From a virus, in the IMG/VR virus record IMGVR_UViG_3300027896_000093, positions 1 to 41,208 of that record: a stretch of 41,208 nt of DNA; one strand, 5' to 3'. The notes below the pieces were generated by a model that was not told the DNA's origin, ran no database searches, and worked only from the letters and a program-made list of their open reading frames with translations. Made by a program: the position numbers and the translations under genes. Positions 24,701 through 33,510 of the stretch are shown in pieces (positions within the stretch are counted from its first letter, which is position 1; the number at the start of each line of letters is the position of its first letter).

Positions 24701-26523
24701 CTCAATATACTCCTATAATGACAGAACCTTTTACATTAAAGAAAAATAATAGCACACTTACCTATGACGTAGATTATAGTTTTAATGATTCAGGCACAAT
24801 AGAATTAAAACAAGGAATATTACAAGGTGATAGCTTTGCTCTTGATTATATGGGTAGGCGTTATATTGATTCTTCAATATCTGTAAAAACCAATTATTCG
24901 TTTTTTGATCAGATAGTAAAAGGAACAAACATTAAAGTAAGTTTTCAGGCTATAAATCCAGACTGTTTTTATTTAAATGTACTATATAATGGTACTTTAA
25001 TGAATGAGCTTCAGCAAGAAATTGATAAAGCAAATGCTGATCTGGCAAATTCTAGTTCTTCTGGTTTTCCTACAGGTCAAATAACCCAAACAAGCTCTAC
25101 TGAAACAGGAAATGATTCTTATATCTGGCGAGTTGGTAATATAGAAGATAAAGACAATTTGGCAAAGACTTGGTTTCAATTTTTAGATAATAGACTTGCA
25201 TATTTTGAAACAGAACTTAATTTAATAAACGGTTACACTGTTGGTGCTGAAGACGGTAGAGTTACAGAAACAGATATTGAACATGCACTAGACACACCTC
25301 CTACAAGACTTTTTCCAAGTAAATATCCAGTAAATTACCCAGATATTTCATTAGCTGGTCAGACATATACAGACACAAATCCAATAAGACTACCCGCCTT
25401 GCTAGCTTATGATAAAGGAAATCAAAACGATATTTGGGTTAGCCCAGTTGTACCACCAGTAGCGCCTATGCTAACAGCATTTAACTCAGAAATTAATGAT
25501 ATAAATTCTGAAATCTCACATTTAAATCTTTTATTAGGAAGAAGCATTACTACGCACACTTTATCAAGTTCTGGTAATTTCTTTTTTACAACAACAGAAA
25601 CAATGACCCTTTATGTAGAAACAAAACATTCAGGAGCTTTACAACAAAGATTACCTGTTACAGTTTCTTTTATTCCAATTCAAAATCCTATTACACATGC
25701 TTATATTGCTTGGACAGCCGCTAATGTGGCACTACAAATAAATAGCGAGATTGACTCTGCTTTTGGTTATACAGTAGGCACAGCTTCAGTACTAGGTTCT
25801 AGTGTTGTCTTAACAGCTAGTTCTAACACTCTTACCCAATGTTGTTATATAATCACCGACGCACCGTCTGTAAATTTTTTGAATTTAGGCTTCGAAGCAG
25901 CAATTAGAAGTAGAAGTGTTTTATGGACAGGGGGTTATACTTACAGTGGATATACAGTACCAAGTCATCCCTCAGTACATTTAGATATTATTGCGGAAAA
26001 TACCATTAGAAATAATACAGAGATAGCACAACATAATATTCAAATTGCTCAGTTAACTGGTGAGATGGACGAGTGGGTAGCACCTTTCAATACTGCTTTT
26101 GCATCTGCACATGATGAGTTAGTAAATGCAACAAATTTTATAGATAACACAACGCTAATGAGCATAGATAGCTCATCTTTTGATGATTTAAAATCCGAGT
26201 CACTTATTCCACCACATGTTTTTGACTCTATTGACTCTGACACCACATTAAATAATAGAAAAGCTGCTTTAAATACTGCTGTGACCGGTAGATTAGCTGT
26301 AATAGCAAATAGACAGTCAGAACTTACAACAAGAATATCAAGTATCGAAACAACACTTACAACTGAAAATTTATATGATCTACGTTATTCATGGATTGTT
26401 TATAGAGTAAATAAATCTAACGGTCTATTAGCCTTAAAAAAGATAGAAGATTCACAAGAGGCAGCGCATCAAAAACAATTAGCAAATAACGGCAACATGA
26501 GCGATGCTTGGGGGAGTTTTTAA
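21748..26523 (+). CDS. Giant modular virion protein (about 1591 residues)
   Basis: Frame opens at GTG 21745; ATG 21748 has the better spacing (7 bases) from AGGGG. It is almost wholly beta-rich. A module of about 80-90 residues ending in LGF recurs: about 22834-23086 (PVLGFDN), 23602-23835 (PTLGFTN), 24100-24345 (RTLGFDN), and a diverged copy at about 25560-25905 (NLGFEA). Between them are VDY[LS]VDTSG-type strands that read like repeated virion ladder domains. The region 25000-25330 is polar and may be a linker, and the C-terminal 200 residues are helical (coiled coil at 25470-25520 and 26000-26500). It sits between the spike group and wedge genes. It may be a baseplate-attached fibre or scaffold. 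No known name; no enzyme motif. Confidence 0.6.
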   Translation: MPIDFGQFIIRKPRVSSINANTTKAPSSEGTLTYKPAFQIYYNGSCTTAELIITHKRIYTLIDLSPAPYTDSFVLEIEGQTLQQVLNSFVGYPNYIITTEPNAVLTSKALFIGFNRTSIKGSINSLTVYYYTEDEYFVNVNTEGDIGSPFASTDVSIPDNTINVPKDRFANGDIVKLSSTGTLPAPLTASISYYVVQAGTTNVKLSLSSGGSVIDLTTTGSGGFIGKTTTSVDWKKNDFSFSNEMSRWFVDAGYILDQTNITVPLNGVTPIADGISIDFYNTLNSADKDLSKIVSYTDFTLASSISEAITSILFPASPVLIPSTFELKINQNVQTEGINYKLRYGNPAVLVAKNPEPYNITGSTNIFKIRYNDNSIQTFILSIGSLNAKDIANLINLTTTDIQAFVSIDTNNLNRLGIQTIKGTAYNRFMIEDGSANPVLGFDNSSGVKGDGIGSIAFLSSFPDEDDTPTSLTNTVRVTGPSSVTDRPFLGINTDDFSLSENNILKKQGVDYLVDTSGLVTFSYAITDENLASAILKLDTELFANDYTVYEDTKLLLLNTDYTINIEQGWINLTTAALPDKVYTVTYKNTALGLIEQEVLLGKKATVISTVKGPYLFGTVNSLEVVVDSDTVQVFVFPEDFEQQTAQVVSIINESATGFTASNSNGFLVLETDIAGLQKIISIKNGNPTLGFTNNQQNSGKGAVGGEISLKIKNPPMAISQLSLPSGGDTIIIKNNDISTRYPAGAVIQIQNDFYTVYQTTLDTTANLISKLSGTFTIIADVNDKFIYTTDGTENTITLTAGSNIPVEVIVSEFNKAVPNSAEVFYWNNSKRIKIKSLTSSSLSSIQVKNGNANRTLGFDNSDLDTGSPDTLIQIDSTFTSSYINPDLYTTAGTVTFLTEAAVKAQVPKNDNKIIFNGYLINHYSKDILIRVNKKYIYKVINSSYNSGLTTVLLGTKLYTPILEDSVIEYTSRPIIQEGAVDLYSQYTPIMTEPFTLKKNNSTLTYDVDYSFNDSGTIELKQGILQGDSFALDYMGRRYIDSSISVKTNYSFFDQIVKGTNIKVSFQAINPDCFYLNVLYNGTLMNELQQEIDKANADLANSSSSGFPTGQITQTSSTETGNDSYIWRVGNIEDKDNLAKTWFQFLDNRLAYFETELNLINGYTVGAEDGRVTETDIEHALDTPPTRLFPSKYPVNYPDISLAGQTYTDTNPIRLPALLAYDKGNQNDIWVSPVVPPVAPMLTAFNSEINDINSEISHLNLLLGRSITTHTLSSSGNFFFTTTETMTLYVETKHSGALQQRLPVTVSFIPIQNPITHAYIAWTAANVALQINSEIDSAFGYTVGTASVLGSSVVLTASSNTLTQCCYIITDAPSVNFLNLGFEAAIRSRSVLWTGGYTYSGYTVPSHPSVHLDIIAENTIRNNTEIAQHNIQIAQLTGEMDEWVAPFNTAFASAHDELVNATNFIDNTTLMSIDSSSFDDLKSESLIPPHVFDSIDSDTTLNNRKAALNTAVTGRLAVIANRQSELTTRISSIETTLTTENLYDLRYSWIVYRVNKSNGLLALKKIEDSQEAAHQKQLANNGNMSDAWGSF

Positions 26524-26705
26524 TGGCTGAAAAATTAAAAAATTGGAAAGAAATCAAGAATTTAGGCATACACGAGACTCTAAAACCTATTATTGGTAAT
26601 TTAATATTAATTTTAGAAGAAGAAAGAAAAAAAATTATTAAAAAGGTTGAAGAGACTAAGGCATTAATAGAAAAGATGGAAAATGATAGCCCCAATAATC
26701 ACTAG
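26523..26705 (+). CDS. 60-residue helical coiled-coil protein
   Basis: The ATG overlaps the upstream TAA (TAATG) and has GGGGGAG six bases upstream, which decides this start over the in-frame ATG at 26508. Residues about 20-55 (NLILILEEERKKIIKKVEET) form one charged amphipathic helix with heptads. The last 23 bases overlap the start of the next giant gene. It may be an assembly factor or a bridge between the two giant proteins it lies between. No family is recognised. Confidence 0.55.
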   Translation: MAEKLKNWKEIKNLGIHETLKPIIGNLILILEEERKKIIKKVEETKALIEKMENDSPNNH

Positions 26706-29700
26706 CCCCACTAGAACTATCATAGCTTGGGATGAAGATCTTACTGTACTTTTAGAAGGTATAGCTGATTCAGCTTCCGTACGTGTGAAAGTGAACGGTA
26801 CAGATATAGGTACAGGATATAATCCAACAAACTATACTTGGCAATATAGTGTTACTTTATCTTCGGGTTTTGTTCCCTATACTTTTGTGGTTGTATCTGA
26901 AGATATTTTTAATAATGTCAGTCCTTCAGTTAGTATCACCTTACAAATTAATGGACCAATAATATTAAATGACCACTATAATAAACAACATACAGATTTA
27001 GAAGGCAGAACTCATTATATTTCTACTTCTGTTGAAACTAGCCTATTCCCTACTTCTGGCTTTACAACAACAAATGTGACATTTTTACCTTATTTAGAGG
27101 ATTGGACTTATAATAATTTTTTCTTTTCAGTTCCTCTAATAACAATGTACCATAGGGCAACTGATGATTCGGCAAATTATAGTATAATTACATCTACAGA
27201 TTTACAGTATGCCTTAAATATACCTAGAATAGATATACCAGATACAGATATATTTATAACAGATGTTAATGTCAGTTTATCGGGATATACAGACTATGAA
27301 ACAGTTGGGCTGGCTATTTTACCTGCAAGCGGAAATTGTAGCGGGCATCTTAACACGGAATACGCAAGTGGAAGTATACGCTGGGGCTATTCCTTTCAGA
27401 TATTAGATACTACGACTGATTTTTCTATAAAAGCTATAGATGTATTTAACCAAGAAACAGACGCTAATACACGTTCTTTACACTATAGTCTTTATCCCCC
27501 TATAATTACCAAACCTGGATTTATTAAAAAAACTCTCACTATAAATAAAGATAAATATAAAGAGTATTTCTTTATAGCAGGAGAAGATTTTATAGCAGAT
27601 GGTGTACAAGTAAATGACGATATCACTGCTCTTACAGGTGCTAATACAGGAATAACTAAAAAAATACTTGCGGTCTATAACACATATTTGGTGACTGAAG
27701 CCTTCCCTAATTTTTGGGAAGCTTTTGATACAATTGAAATTGCAAGACTTCATAATCCTATTATTTTAATAGATAATACCTATGACGCATCAGTATATAC
27801 AACAATACTTATTGTAAATGAGCCGTTAACTGGGTTAATAATCCAAGATCAAGTATTATCGGTATCTGGAATAAACATATCTGAGTTGCAGAGTATACAG
27901 ACTATAACAGCTGATTTTATAATAACAGATACTTTTACTTATAAATTTTCAGATTTAGATAGTCTCTATGTATATCCAGCCACAGATAGGCCTTCTTATT
28001 TATCTCACACTTTGTACTTAAAAGATGAAAATGCTATAAAAGGATTTTGTAGTCCTAATTCCAAAAAAGTAATATATTCTACAGATGTACTTACAGATAT
28101 CACTTTTCAGTCTACGCTAGCTGGCGATTATAATATTACCTCTTCTGCAAATAGCCTTTTACTTACTGTTGGTTCAGAAACAAAGCCGATTTTATTAAAC
28201 ACAGGTACACAATCAGCCCAAGAAATAGCAGATCAAATAAATTCTAATTTTTATAATACCGTTGCTGGTGTATCTGCTGGTTATATTGTTCTTTCTGATA
28301 ATTATATAAAAATAGAAACCGTAGCAAATTCAGCTAATTCTGTACTTGGATTTCCAGAAATAGAAATTTTAATATCTATAGACTTTTCACCAGTTATTCC
28401 AGTTGTGTTTGGACAACAAGATACCAATATTTTAAGTCTAGCAGTAGGTACTAAGAACTATGATATAGTTTTTGACAGAGATATCAGCTATTCGATAGAT
28501 GACATTATATCCAAAATAAATTTTGTGGCTCCCAATTTAGCTTTTAAATCAGTAACAGGTATATCTTTGTATGCCAAAGATAATATTTGGATAAAAACAG
28601 ATATGCCTAGACTTTCTTTAGATATCACATCTAAAGGTGTTGTTAAATATACTGAAGGAGATGCTTACTGGGAGACCAACTTTACAATTTCAAAGCCCAA
28701 TCTTTCTTTTTACATATATTCTTTAGACCAGCTTTATAAATATAGTCCTTCTGATAGCCTCCAGATTAATTATAAAATAGAAGCACCGGCACTCTCTACG
28801 ACTAATCTAGTATCACCGGCAGATTCTATTTTATTATCTGGTACATATAACTCCGAGGGAATTAGTGTATATTTAAATAGTCAATTAGTGACTTTTTATA
28901 AAGAAGGAGCTTGGTCTACCACCCTGAAATCCCTAAGTGACGGAGATAATTCTGTTTCTGTAAAAGTAACAGATATTTTTGGACAAGATTCAGATTTGTT
29001 GGTATTTTCAGTATCTTACACTACTCCTACTGCTGAAGAGCCCATACCTAGTCCAACAGGCCCAAGATGGGTTCCTACAGATCTTACCCATCTTGATCCT
29101 ACACACGCAATGAGAGCTGTTGCTGATCCTATTTTTGATACTTTAAATAATATAGTAGCAGTATTAAAAACAGTAAGTGCAATACTTGATGTAATTAAGA
29201 CTTTTATTACAGATTATGCAAATATATTAAAACAGCTTATACAAGCTTTATTAGATCAAATTTTAGCACTTTTAAAGGATCTTGCTGGTTCTGGCGTCTA
29301 TGTACTAAACACTATGTCGCCAATTGGACATATAAAACCTTATCCCTCTTATTTTGAAGGAGGCTATCCAGAATTTGTTAATAAAGTAGTATCAAGTTTT
29401 GATGATCCCAACGACAGCAGAAGACCTCAATTTAGCAGCACAGCAAAAGTTGGTGGATATATCATAGCTGTTGATAGTGCTGATAATATACAAAATTTCT
29501 TTAGAGCAGTTAAGGCTTTGCAAGATTTAATTAGACAGACAGTAACCGATGATGCTTTAGTTGCTCCTTTAAATTTTCAAGCAAAAGGTGAAAATAAAAG
29601 GGTAGTGCTTACTTGGAATAGAGGACCGGGCCTCGCTCCAAATTCATATGCTATTTATAAAGCTGTTCAGTCAGGTGGAGATCCTGTGTATATTCAGGAA

Positions 29701-31287
29701 AACTATACTGATAAAAACGGTAATCCTGCTGTGAGAGCGGTACCGCAAACAGATGCTTATGGAAATATTGTAAGAATGTATGAGCAGATTGGAGAAATTT
29801 CAGACGAATACGTATTTAGCAAATTTAAATTTGTTGATGGTATAATGTCAGCTGGTGAAAAAGCTAAAGCCCTAGCATCAGGTTATTATATAGGAACTAC
29901 CGGCGAAGACATTGATAACGGACTTTCTAACTATTATCAAGTAATTGGTAGGATACTGTTTACGGCTAAGGGGCACCCTTCCGCTGAAGTAGTAGCTACA
30001 CCTTCTAATCCAGATTTAGAATTATTTACAGAACCTTTAACTAATTGGACACAAATCACAAACACTACTGGACAAGTGCTCGCTTCTAGAACAACTTATG
30101 AAATATATAATAAAGATAACGGCTTAGTCTCTGACAATACCCTAGACCTAGAATTAAGTATCAATGGTAGAAATGTAATACCTCTAGCCATAGATGGTAC
30201 AAGTGGTCAAGTACAAATTGCAACAACTTATGCAAATGATGCTGCCAATTTAGCAACCGCTACTTATTGGAAGAAAAGAGAAGTGACCCCAACTAGGGCT
30301 TTTGTAAAAAGTACAAATAAAGAACCTTTTATTTTTAAAGACGCGGGAGCCGATACTTTAAAAGACCCTACTCTAGAATTAAAAGTAGGAGTGGGCTCAG
30401 GGCTTCAACAATTTGACACTGCTGTAAATTCTATTTCTGGTATACCTTTTGCGGGGCATGCTTTATCTGGCGTACAAAAAATAACAATTGAAAAGTATCC
30501 TTCAAATTTAGACAGTATTCCTTTCTTTACACTAAATAAAGCTGCAGCAAAAACTGTCGCTGATGGATTTAAAGCACAGTGGAAAGCCTCTCCTTTAATA
30601 CTATCTGCAAATGATATACTAGATGAATTACGGCATCTAAAAGGAATGAAAGTCTGGGCAGATTCTCAAGGTTATATTATAATACAAGATAATCTTATTC
30701 CAGATACATATAGAGGATCTCAAATAGAAATAGTAAAAGGAAATACTGTATTAGGTTTTGAAAAAGGAATTTATAAAGCTGGTCCAACAAGTACGCCCCC
30801 AGACTGGTACAGTATTCGTACAATTGATTTTATCCCAGGTCTTTCTGATTTAATAGACTGGATAAATAATTTAGCACAATCTCTTCTGTCTGGCGTCGAT
30901 ACAGCTTCAAAAACATTAACAGATTTTATTGATTTACTTCAGCAAAGGGTAGACGCTTTAACAAAATTAATAGAACAATTAGCAGACACATTAGATAAAT
31001 TGACTAGAATTTTTCCAGCAAATGCTGGTATTTACTTATTAAAAATAGATTTTCATATAGGTGGAAATGACTATTTTAAAAATGCGTTGATCAATTCTAC
31101 AAACACACCCACAAGTACATCAGTAGGCTATTGTGGTGGAATCATCTTTTTGGTAGGAGCTGGAAATCCTTCAGGTGCTAGAGGAGGCTTAGATTCTGAA
31201 ATAGGAAAATCTTTAGCAGAGCAGGAAGCTTTAGCAAAGGCGGCTTTTAAATCCTTAGACTTATTATTATCAGGGGTGGGACCATAA
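26683..31287 (+). CDS. Giant modular baseplate protein (Ig-like, FN3-like, helical modules)
   Basis: 1534 residues. The start (IAPIITSPTRTI...LEGIADSASVRVKVNG) is an Ig-like domain nearly matching the N-terminus of the J-like wedge protein on the other strand. A second Ig-like unit lies at about 700-780 (NLVSPADSILLSGTY...LSDGDNSVSVKVTD). LGF-ending modules are at about 28110-28355 and 30530-30765. Long helical segments at about 798-880 and 1385-1450 are each followed by a G-x-Y-x-L strand (GVYVLNT, GIYLLKI), which suggests an internal duplication. Residues about 963-1100 resemble a fibronectin type III domain (RVVLTWNRGPGLAPNSYAIY). The C-terminus is Ala/Leu-rich. Probably an extended baseplate or fibre-connector protein. 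No enzyme motif is visible. Confidence 0.6.
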   Translation: MIAPIITSPTRTIIAWDEDLTVLLEGIADSASVRVKVNGTDIGTGYNPTNYTWQYSVTLSSGFVPYTFVVVSEDIFNNVSPSVSITLQINGPIILNDHYNKQHTDLEGRTHYISTSVETSLFPTSGFTTTNVTFLPYLEDWTYNNFFFSVPLITMYHRATDDSANYSIITSTDLQYALNIPRIDIPDTDIFITDVNVSLSGYTDYETVGLAILPASGNCSGHLNTEYASGSIRWGYSFQILDTTTDFSIKAIDVFNQETDANTRSLHYSLYPPIITKPGFIKKTLTINKDKYKEYFFIAGEDFIADGVQVNDDITALTGANTGITKKILAVYNTYLVTEAFPNFWEAFDTIEIARLHNPIILIDNTYDASVYTTILIVNEPLTGLIIQDQVLSVSGINISELQSIQTITADFIITDTFTYKFSDLDSLYVYPATDRPSYLSHTLYLKDENAIKGFCSPNSKKVIYSTDVLTDITFQSTLAGDYNITSSANSLLLTVGSETKPILLNTGTQSAQEIADQINSNFYNTVAGVSAGYIVLSDNYIKIETVANSANSVLGFPEIEILISIDFSPVIPVVFGQQDTNILSLAVGTKNYDIVFDRDISYSIDDIISKINFVAPNLAFKSVTGISLYAKDNIWIKTDMPRLSLDITSKGVVKYTEGDAYWETNFTISKPNLSFYIYSLDQLYKYSPSDSLQINYKIEAPALSTTNLVSPADSILLSGTYNSEGISVYLNSQLVTFYKEGAWSTTLKSLSDGDNSVSVKVTDIFGQDSDLLVFSVSYTTPTAEEPIPSPTGPRWVPTDLTHLDPTHAMRAVADPIFDTLNNIVAVLKTVSAILDVIKTFITDYANILKQLIQALLDQILALLKDLAGSGVYVLNTMSPIGHIKPYPSYFEGGYPEFVNKVVSSFDDPNDSRRPQFSSTAKVGGYIIAVDSADNIQNFFRAVKALQDLIRQTVTDDALVAPLNFQAKGENKRVVLTWNRGPGLAPNSYAIYKAVQSGGDPVYIQENYTDKNGNPAVRAVPQTDAYGNIVRMYEQIGEISDEYVFSKFKFVDGIMSAGEKAKALASGYYIGTTGEDIDNGLSNYYQVIGRILFTAKGHPSAEVVATPSNPDLELFTEPLTNWTQITNTTGQVLASRTTYEIYNKDNGLVSDNTLDLELSINGRNVIPLAIDGTSGQVQIATTYANDAANLATATYWKKREVTPTRAFVKSTNKEPFIFKDAGADTLKDPTLELKVGVGSGLQQFDTAVNSISGIPFAGHALSGVQKITIEKYPSNLDSIPFFTLNKAAAKTVADGFKAQWKASPLILSANDILDELRHLKGMKVWADSQGYIIIQDNLIPDTYRGSQIEIVKGNTVLGFEKGIYKAGPTSTPPDWYSIRTIDFIPGLSDLIDWINNLAQSLLSGVDTASKTLTDFIDLLQQRVDALTKLIEQLADTLDKLTRIFPANAGIYLLKIDFHIGGNDYFKNALINSTNTPTSTSVGYCGGIIFLVGAGNPSGARGGLDSEIGKSLAEQEALAKAAFKSLDLLLSGVGP

Positions 31288-32069
31288 TGGCTTTTAATTT
31301 TGCAGGTAAAATAAAATCAAAGAAAGATTGGGATGAGTTTGAAGAGTTTTTTAGAAAAGAAATTGCTTTAGCCAATAAAAAAACACTTCATTTAACTGCT
31401 GAGATTACTCGGTTAGGTACCCTTTTAGACAATTTTAAGCATGCTGATATAGCTTTACGAGCAGGTTATTCTCTTTCAGAGGCACCAGATCTTAAGTATT
31501 TACAAAAAGCAAGACAACAAGACGAGCTACCGACGAACACTCTTGATACTGTAACAGCTATGGATGTTGCTATTTTAAAAAAGCCTATATTAGATGCTAT
31601 AAAAGCAAAAAGAGAAAGGAATGAGTGGAAAATCAAAAGGATAAGGGACTTAATAGAACAGTACAATAATGAAATAGCAAATATAAATAATGTTGTTACC
31701 GTATATGAGGATGTGCTCAATAGAGTGACTTCAAGATTTAAAAATACAGATTTTACAGAAGTTCAAGAAATCAAAAAACAAGATGAGACTGAAATTGATC
31801 CTTCAAAACTGGCAGTTCGTAAGTCGGGTAAAATTACTGTAAAAGATGTAACTTGTTATACGGTATCCAACATAGCAGCAGATAATAACATCATAACATT
31901 TGAAGGTACAGCCCCACCTGTTGCAATAGGGGGAATACTTGTTTTATCTGGTGGTCTAAATGATGGTGAAAAAACTGTACAAGAACTAATAAGTTATAGA
32001 CAACTGAAGGTAGTAGAGACGCTAATCTCGGAGAATCCGACAAATACTGTTATATTAATAAAGTCCTAA
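31287..32069 (+). CDS. Coiled-coil structural protein with C-terminal beta domain
   Basis: 260 residues starting in a TAATG overlap with the giant gene. Residues 1-155 are long charged helices (DWDEFEEFFRKEIALANKKT, RERNEWKIKRIRDLIEQYNN). Residues about 185-260 form a small beta domain (GKITVKDVTCYTVSN, GGILVLSGGLNDGEKTVQEL). A helical stalk plus a beta head fits a baseplate connector or fibre network part. It lies just before the gp25-like gene with a 15-base gap. No family is recognised; a virion role is inferred from position. Confidence 0.5.
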   Translation: MAFNFAGKIKSKKDWDEFEEFFRKEIALANKKTLHLTAEITRLGTLLDNFKHADIALRAGYSLSEAPDLKYLQKARQQDELPTNTLDTVTAMDVAILKKPILDAIKAKRERNEWKIKRIRDLIEQYNNEIANINNVVTVYEDVLNRVTSRFKNTDFTEVQEIKKQDETEIDPSKLAVRKSGKITVKDVTCYTVSNIAADNNIITFEGTAPPVAIGGILVLSGGLNDGEKTVQELISYRQLKVVETLISENPTNTVILIKS

Positions 32070-32084
32070 TTTTAGAGTAATAAT

Positions 32085-32834
32085 ATGTCTATAGACCTTA
32101 AACTTGAAAAAATATGTGATCATAAGATAGTGAGAGAACCTTTATTTTTAGAGTCTGACTATAGAACCCTAAAAATTCCTAGAACCCTTGCATCATCAAA
32201 AGTGACTTTTTGGATTAACGACTATCAGATAGATGCAGATAATAAACATTTTGGTTGGAGTATTCAAAACGACACTTCCTTAACACTATCTAAGAGATTT
32301 AAAATATATTTTAATCATAAAAGAAAAAGTAACGATGATCTTTTTTTCCTTACTTATGCAGTACCGCCAGAACAGTGCCCTAAATGTAGAGGCCTTAGAG
32401 TCTATAATGATATTACTTACGGTAACTTAGGGCGTCCTAAGACTGTAGAAAAGGAAGAAAAACTTATACAAGAGGTAAAAAAGGGGGTCTATACAGTATT
32501 AGGCTCTAACTTATTCCATACTTGGATAGGTACGAGGATAAAACAACTTATTGGATCAAAAATTACTAATATTGAGCTTCTTAGAGGTCGTATAGCTCAA
32601 GAAATTTCAACATATTTAACAAAATATATAGATATACAAGTAAAACAAAGTCAGTACCAAACAGTAACAAATGAAGAAGCTTTCTTTAATCTTTTAAGTC
32701 TTGAAGTAACACCTCAATATGATTATGATATTTCTTTATGGTATGTTAATATTACCTTCTCTAATAAAACCGGTAAAGAGTACTCACAACAAGAAGAATT
32801 AAAAATTCCCGGACCTGTTAATTTTCTTTATTAA
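32085..32834 (+). CDS. gp25/W-like baseplate wedge protein with CxxC segment
   Basis: 249 residues. Residues about 125-245 fit the gp25-like wedge fold: VYTVLGSNLFHTWIGTRIKQ (which includes the typical N-x-x-x-x-x-x-G-T), a middle helix, and a final beta-alpha part with DISLWYVNITFSNKTG. The N-terminal half is an added beta domain with CPKC (Cys98, Cys101), followed by RGLRVYNDI. I know of CPxC-type N-terminal extensions on wedge proteins of large myophages, but I cannot name the phage. Gp25/W proteins link wedge arms to the sheath. In P2-type phages W is followed by J and I on the same strand; here those are on the opposite strand just beyond it. Confidence 0.65.
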   Translation: MSIDLKLEKICDHKIVREPLFLESDYRTLKIPRTLASSKVTFWINDYQIDADNKHFGWSIQNDTSLTLSKRFKIYFNHKRKSNDDLFFLTYAVPPEQCPKCRGLRVYNDITYGNLGRPKTVEKEEKLIQEVKKGVYTVLGSNLFHTWIGTRIKQLIGSKITNIELLRGRIAQEISTYLTKYIDIQVKQSQYQTVTNEEAFFNLLSLEVTPQYDYDISLWYVNITFSNKTGKEYSQQEELKIPGPVNFLY

Positions 32835-32873
32835 AAACAATAATATATTACTTTTTATTACTTGCCGACTAAT
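32835..32873. other. Convergent intergenic gap between + and - tail clusters
   Basis: 39 bases separate the last + gene from the first - gene stop. It contains TAATATATTA (a 10-base palindrome) followed by a T-run on the + strand. No GC-rich terminator stem is present. Because transcription from both sides meets here, a terminator is expected; a weak AT-only signal or overlap of transcripts are both possible. Confidence 0.35.
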
Positions 32874-33485
32874 TTAACAGGTAAGTCTAAAAATTATGCT
32901 CATAGTTGCATTATTTGGCTTGTTTATAACTGGATATGTTAAATAATTTATAAGAGTGCCTGAATTTGCTATTGCAACATCAGCATCTCCGCCAAACAGA
33001 CCAAATTCCACTAGCGGCCCTACACTTTCTGATTCATTCATGACTGTTTGGAGATCTATAATATTTGTTGGGATACTAGAAGGAAGTCCTGACCCGTTGG
33101 TCTGGACATAATATACTTGAGCAAATCTTTTTCTTGCCAATTCAGAAACAAGCTGTGTCTGTGTAATAGTCGGTGCTGGTGGATTCTGTTTATCCCAGCC
33201 AATACCACCGGTACCAACTGCTAAAACCCATAAGCCATGAGCTGGCCCAACAGGATCAACTGCCGCCTGTCCGTCAGCTAACAACCGAGCTATTAACAGG
33301 GAAGATGAATCTACAATTATATTTTTATAATAGTATTTTTCTTCTCTTCCATCTTTATGATTAAGTGTGATAAAAAATTCGCCTTTTAGTCTATTTTTTG
33401 AATCTAAATTTTCTTTATATAACGTATTCATACCCAGTTTACTCACCTTTTCTTTCATTTTTTGTAAATTTTCTTTTATACGCAT
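32874..33485 (-). CDS. Fibre/collar-like structural protein, paralog 2
   Basis: 203 residues. A TTG at 33497 is in frame, but GGGGGAG lies within that extension just before ATG 33485, so the ATG start is preferred. Motifs: LKGEFFITLNHKDGREEKYY, KNIIVDSSSLLIARLLADG, LAVGTGGIGWD..NPPAPT, LVEFGLFGGDADVA, GTLINYLTYP. The gene upstream encodes a paralog with all of these motifs. I know the type from large phages as a small virion protein encoded by the wedge genes. Function unknown; a fibre or collar protein in the gpH position is likely. Confidence 0.55.
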   Translation of the reverse strand: MRIKENLQKMKEKVSKLGMNTLYKENLDSKNRLKGEFFITLNHKDGREEKYYYKNIIVDSSSLLIARLLADGQAAVDPVGPAHGLWVLAVGTGGIGWDKQNPPAPTITQTQLVSELARKRFAQVYYVQTNGSGLPSSIPTNIIDLQTVMNESESVGPLVEFGLFGGDADVAIANSGTLINYLTYPVINKPNNATMSIIFRLTC

Positions 33486-33510
33486 AAACTCCCCCAAAAT
33501 TAATAGGTTA

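Noticed and set aside
32835-32873. Strong bidirectional terminator between convergent genes
   Set aside because: Only an AT palindrome and a short T-run are present, without a stable stem.
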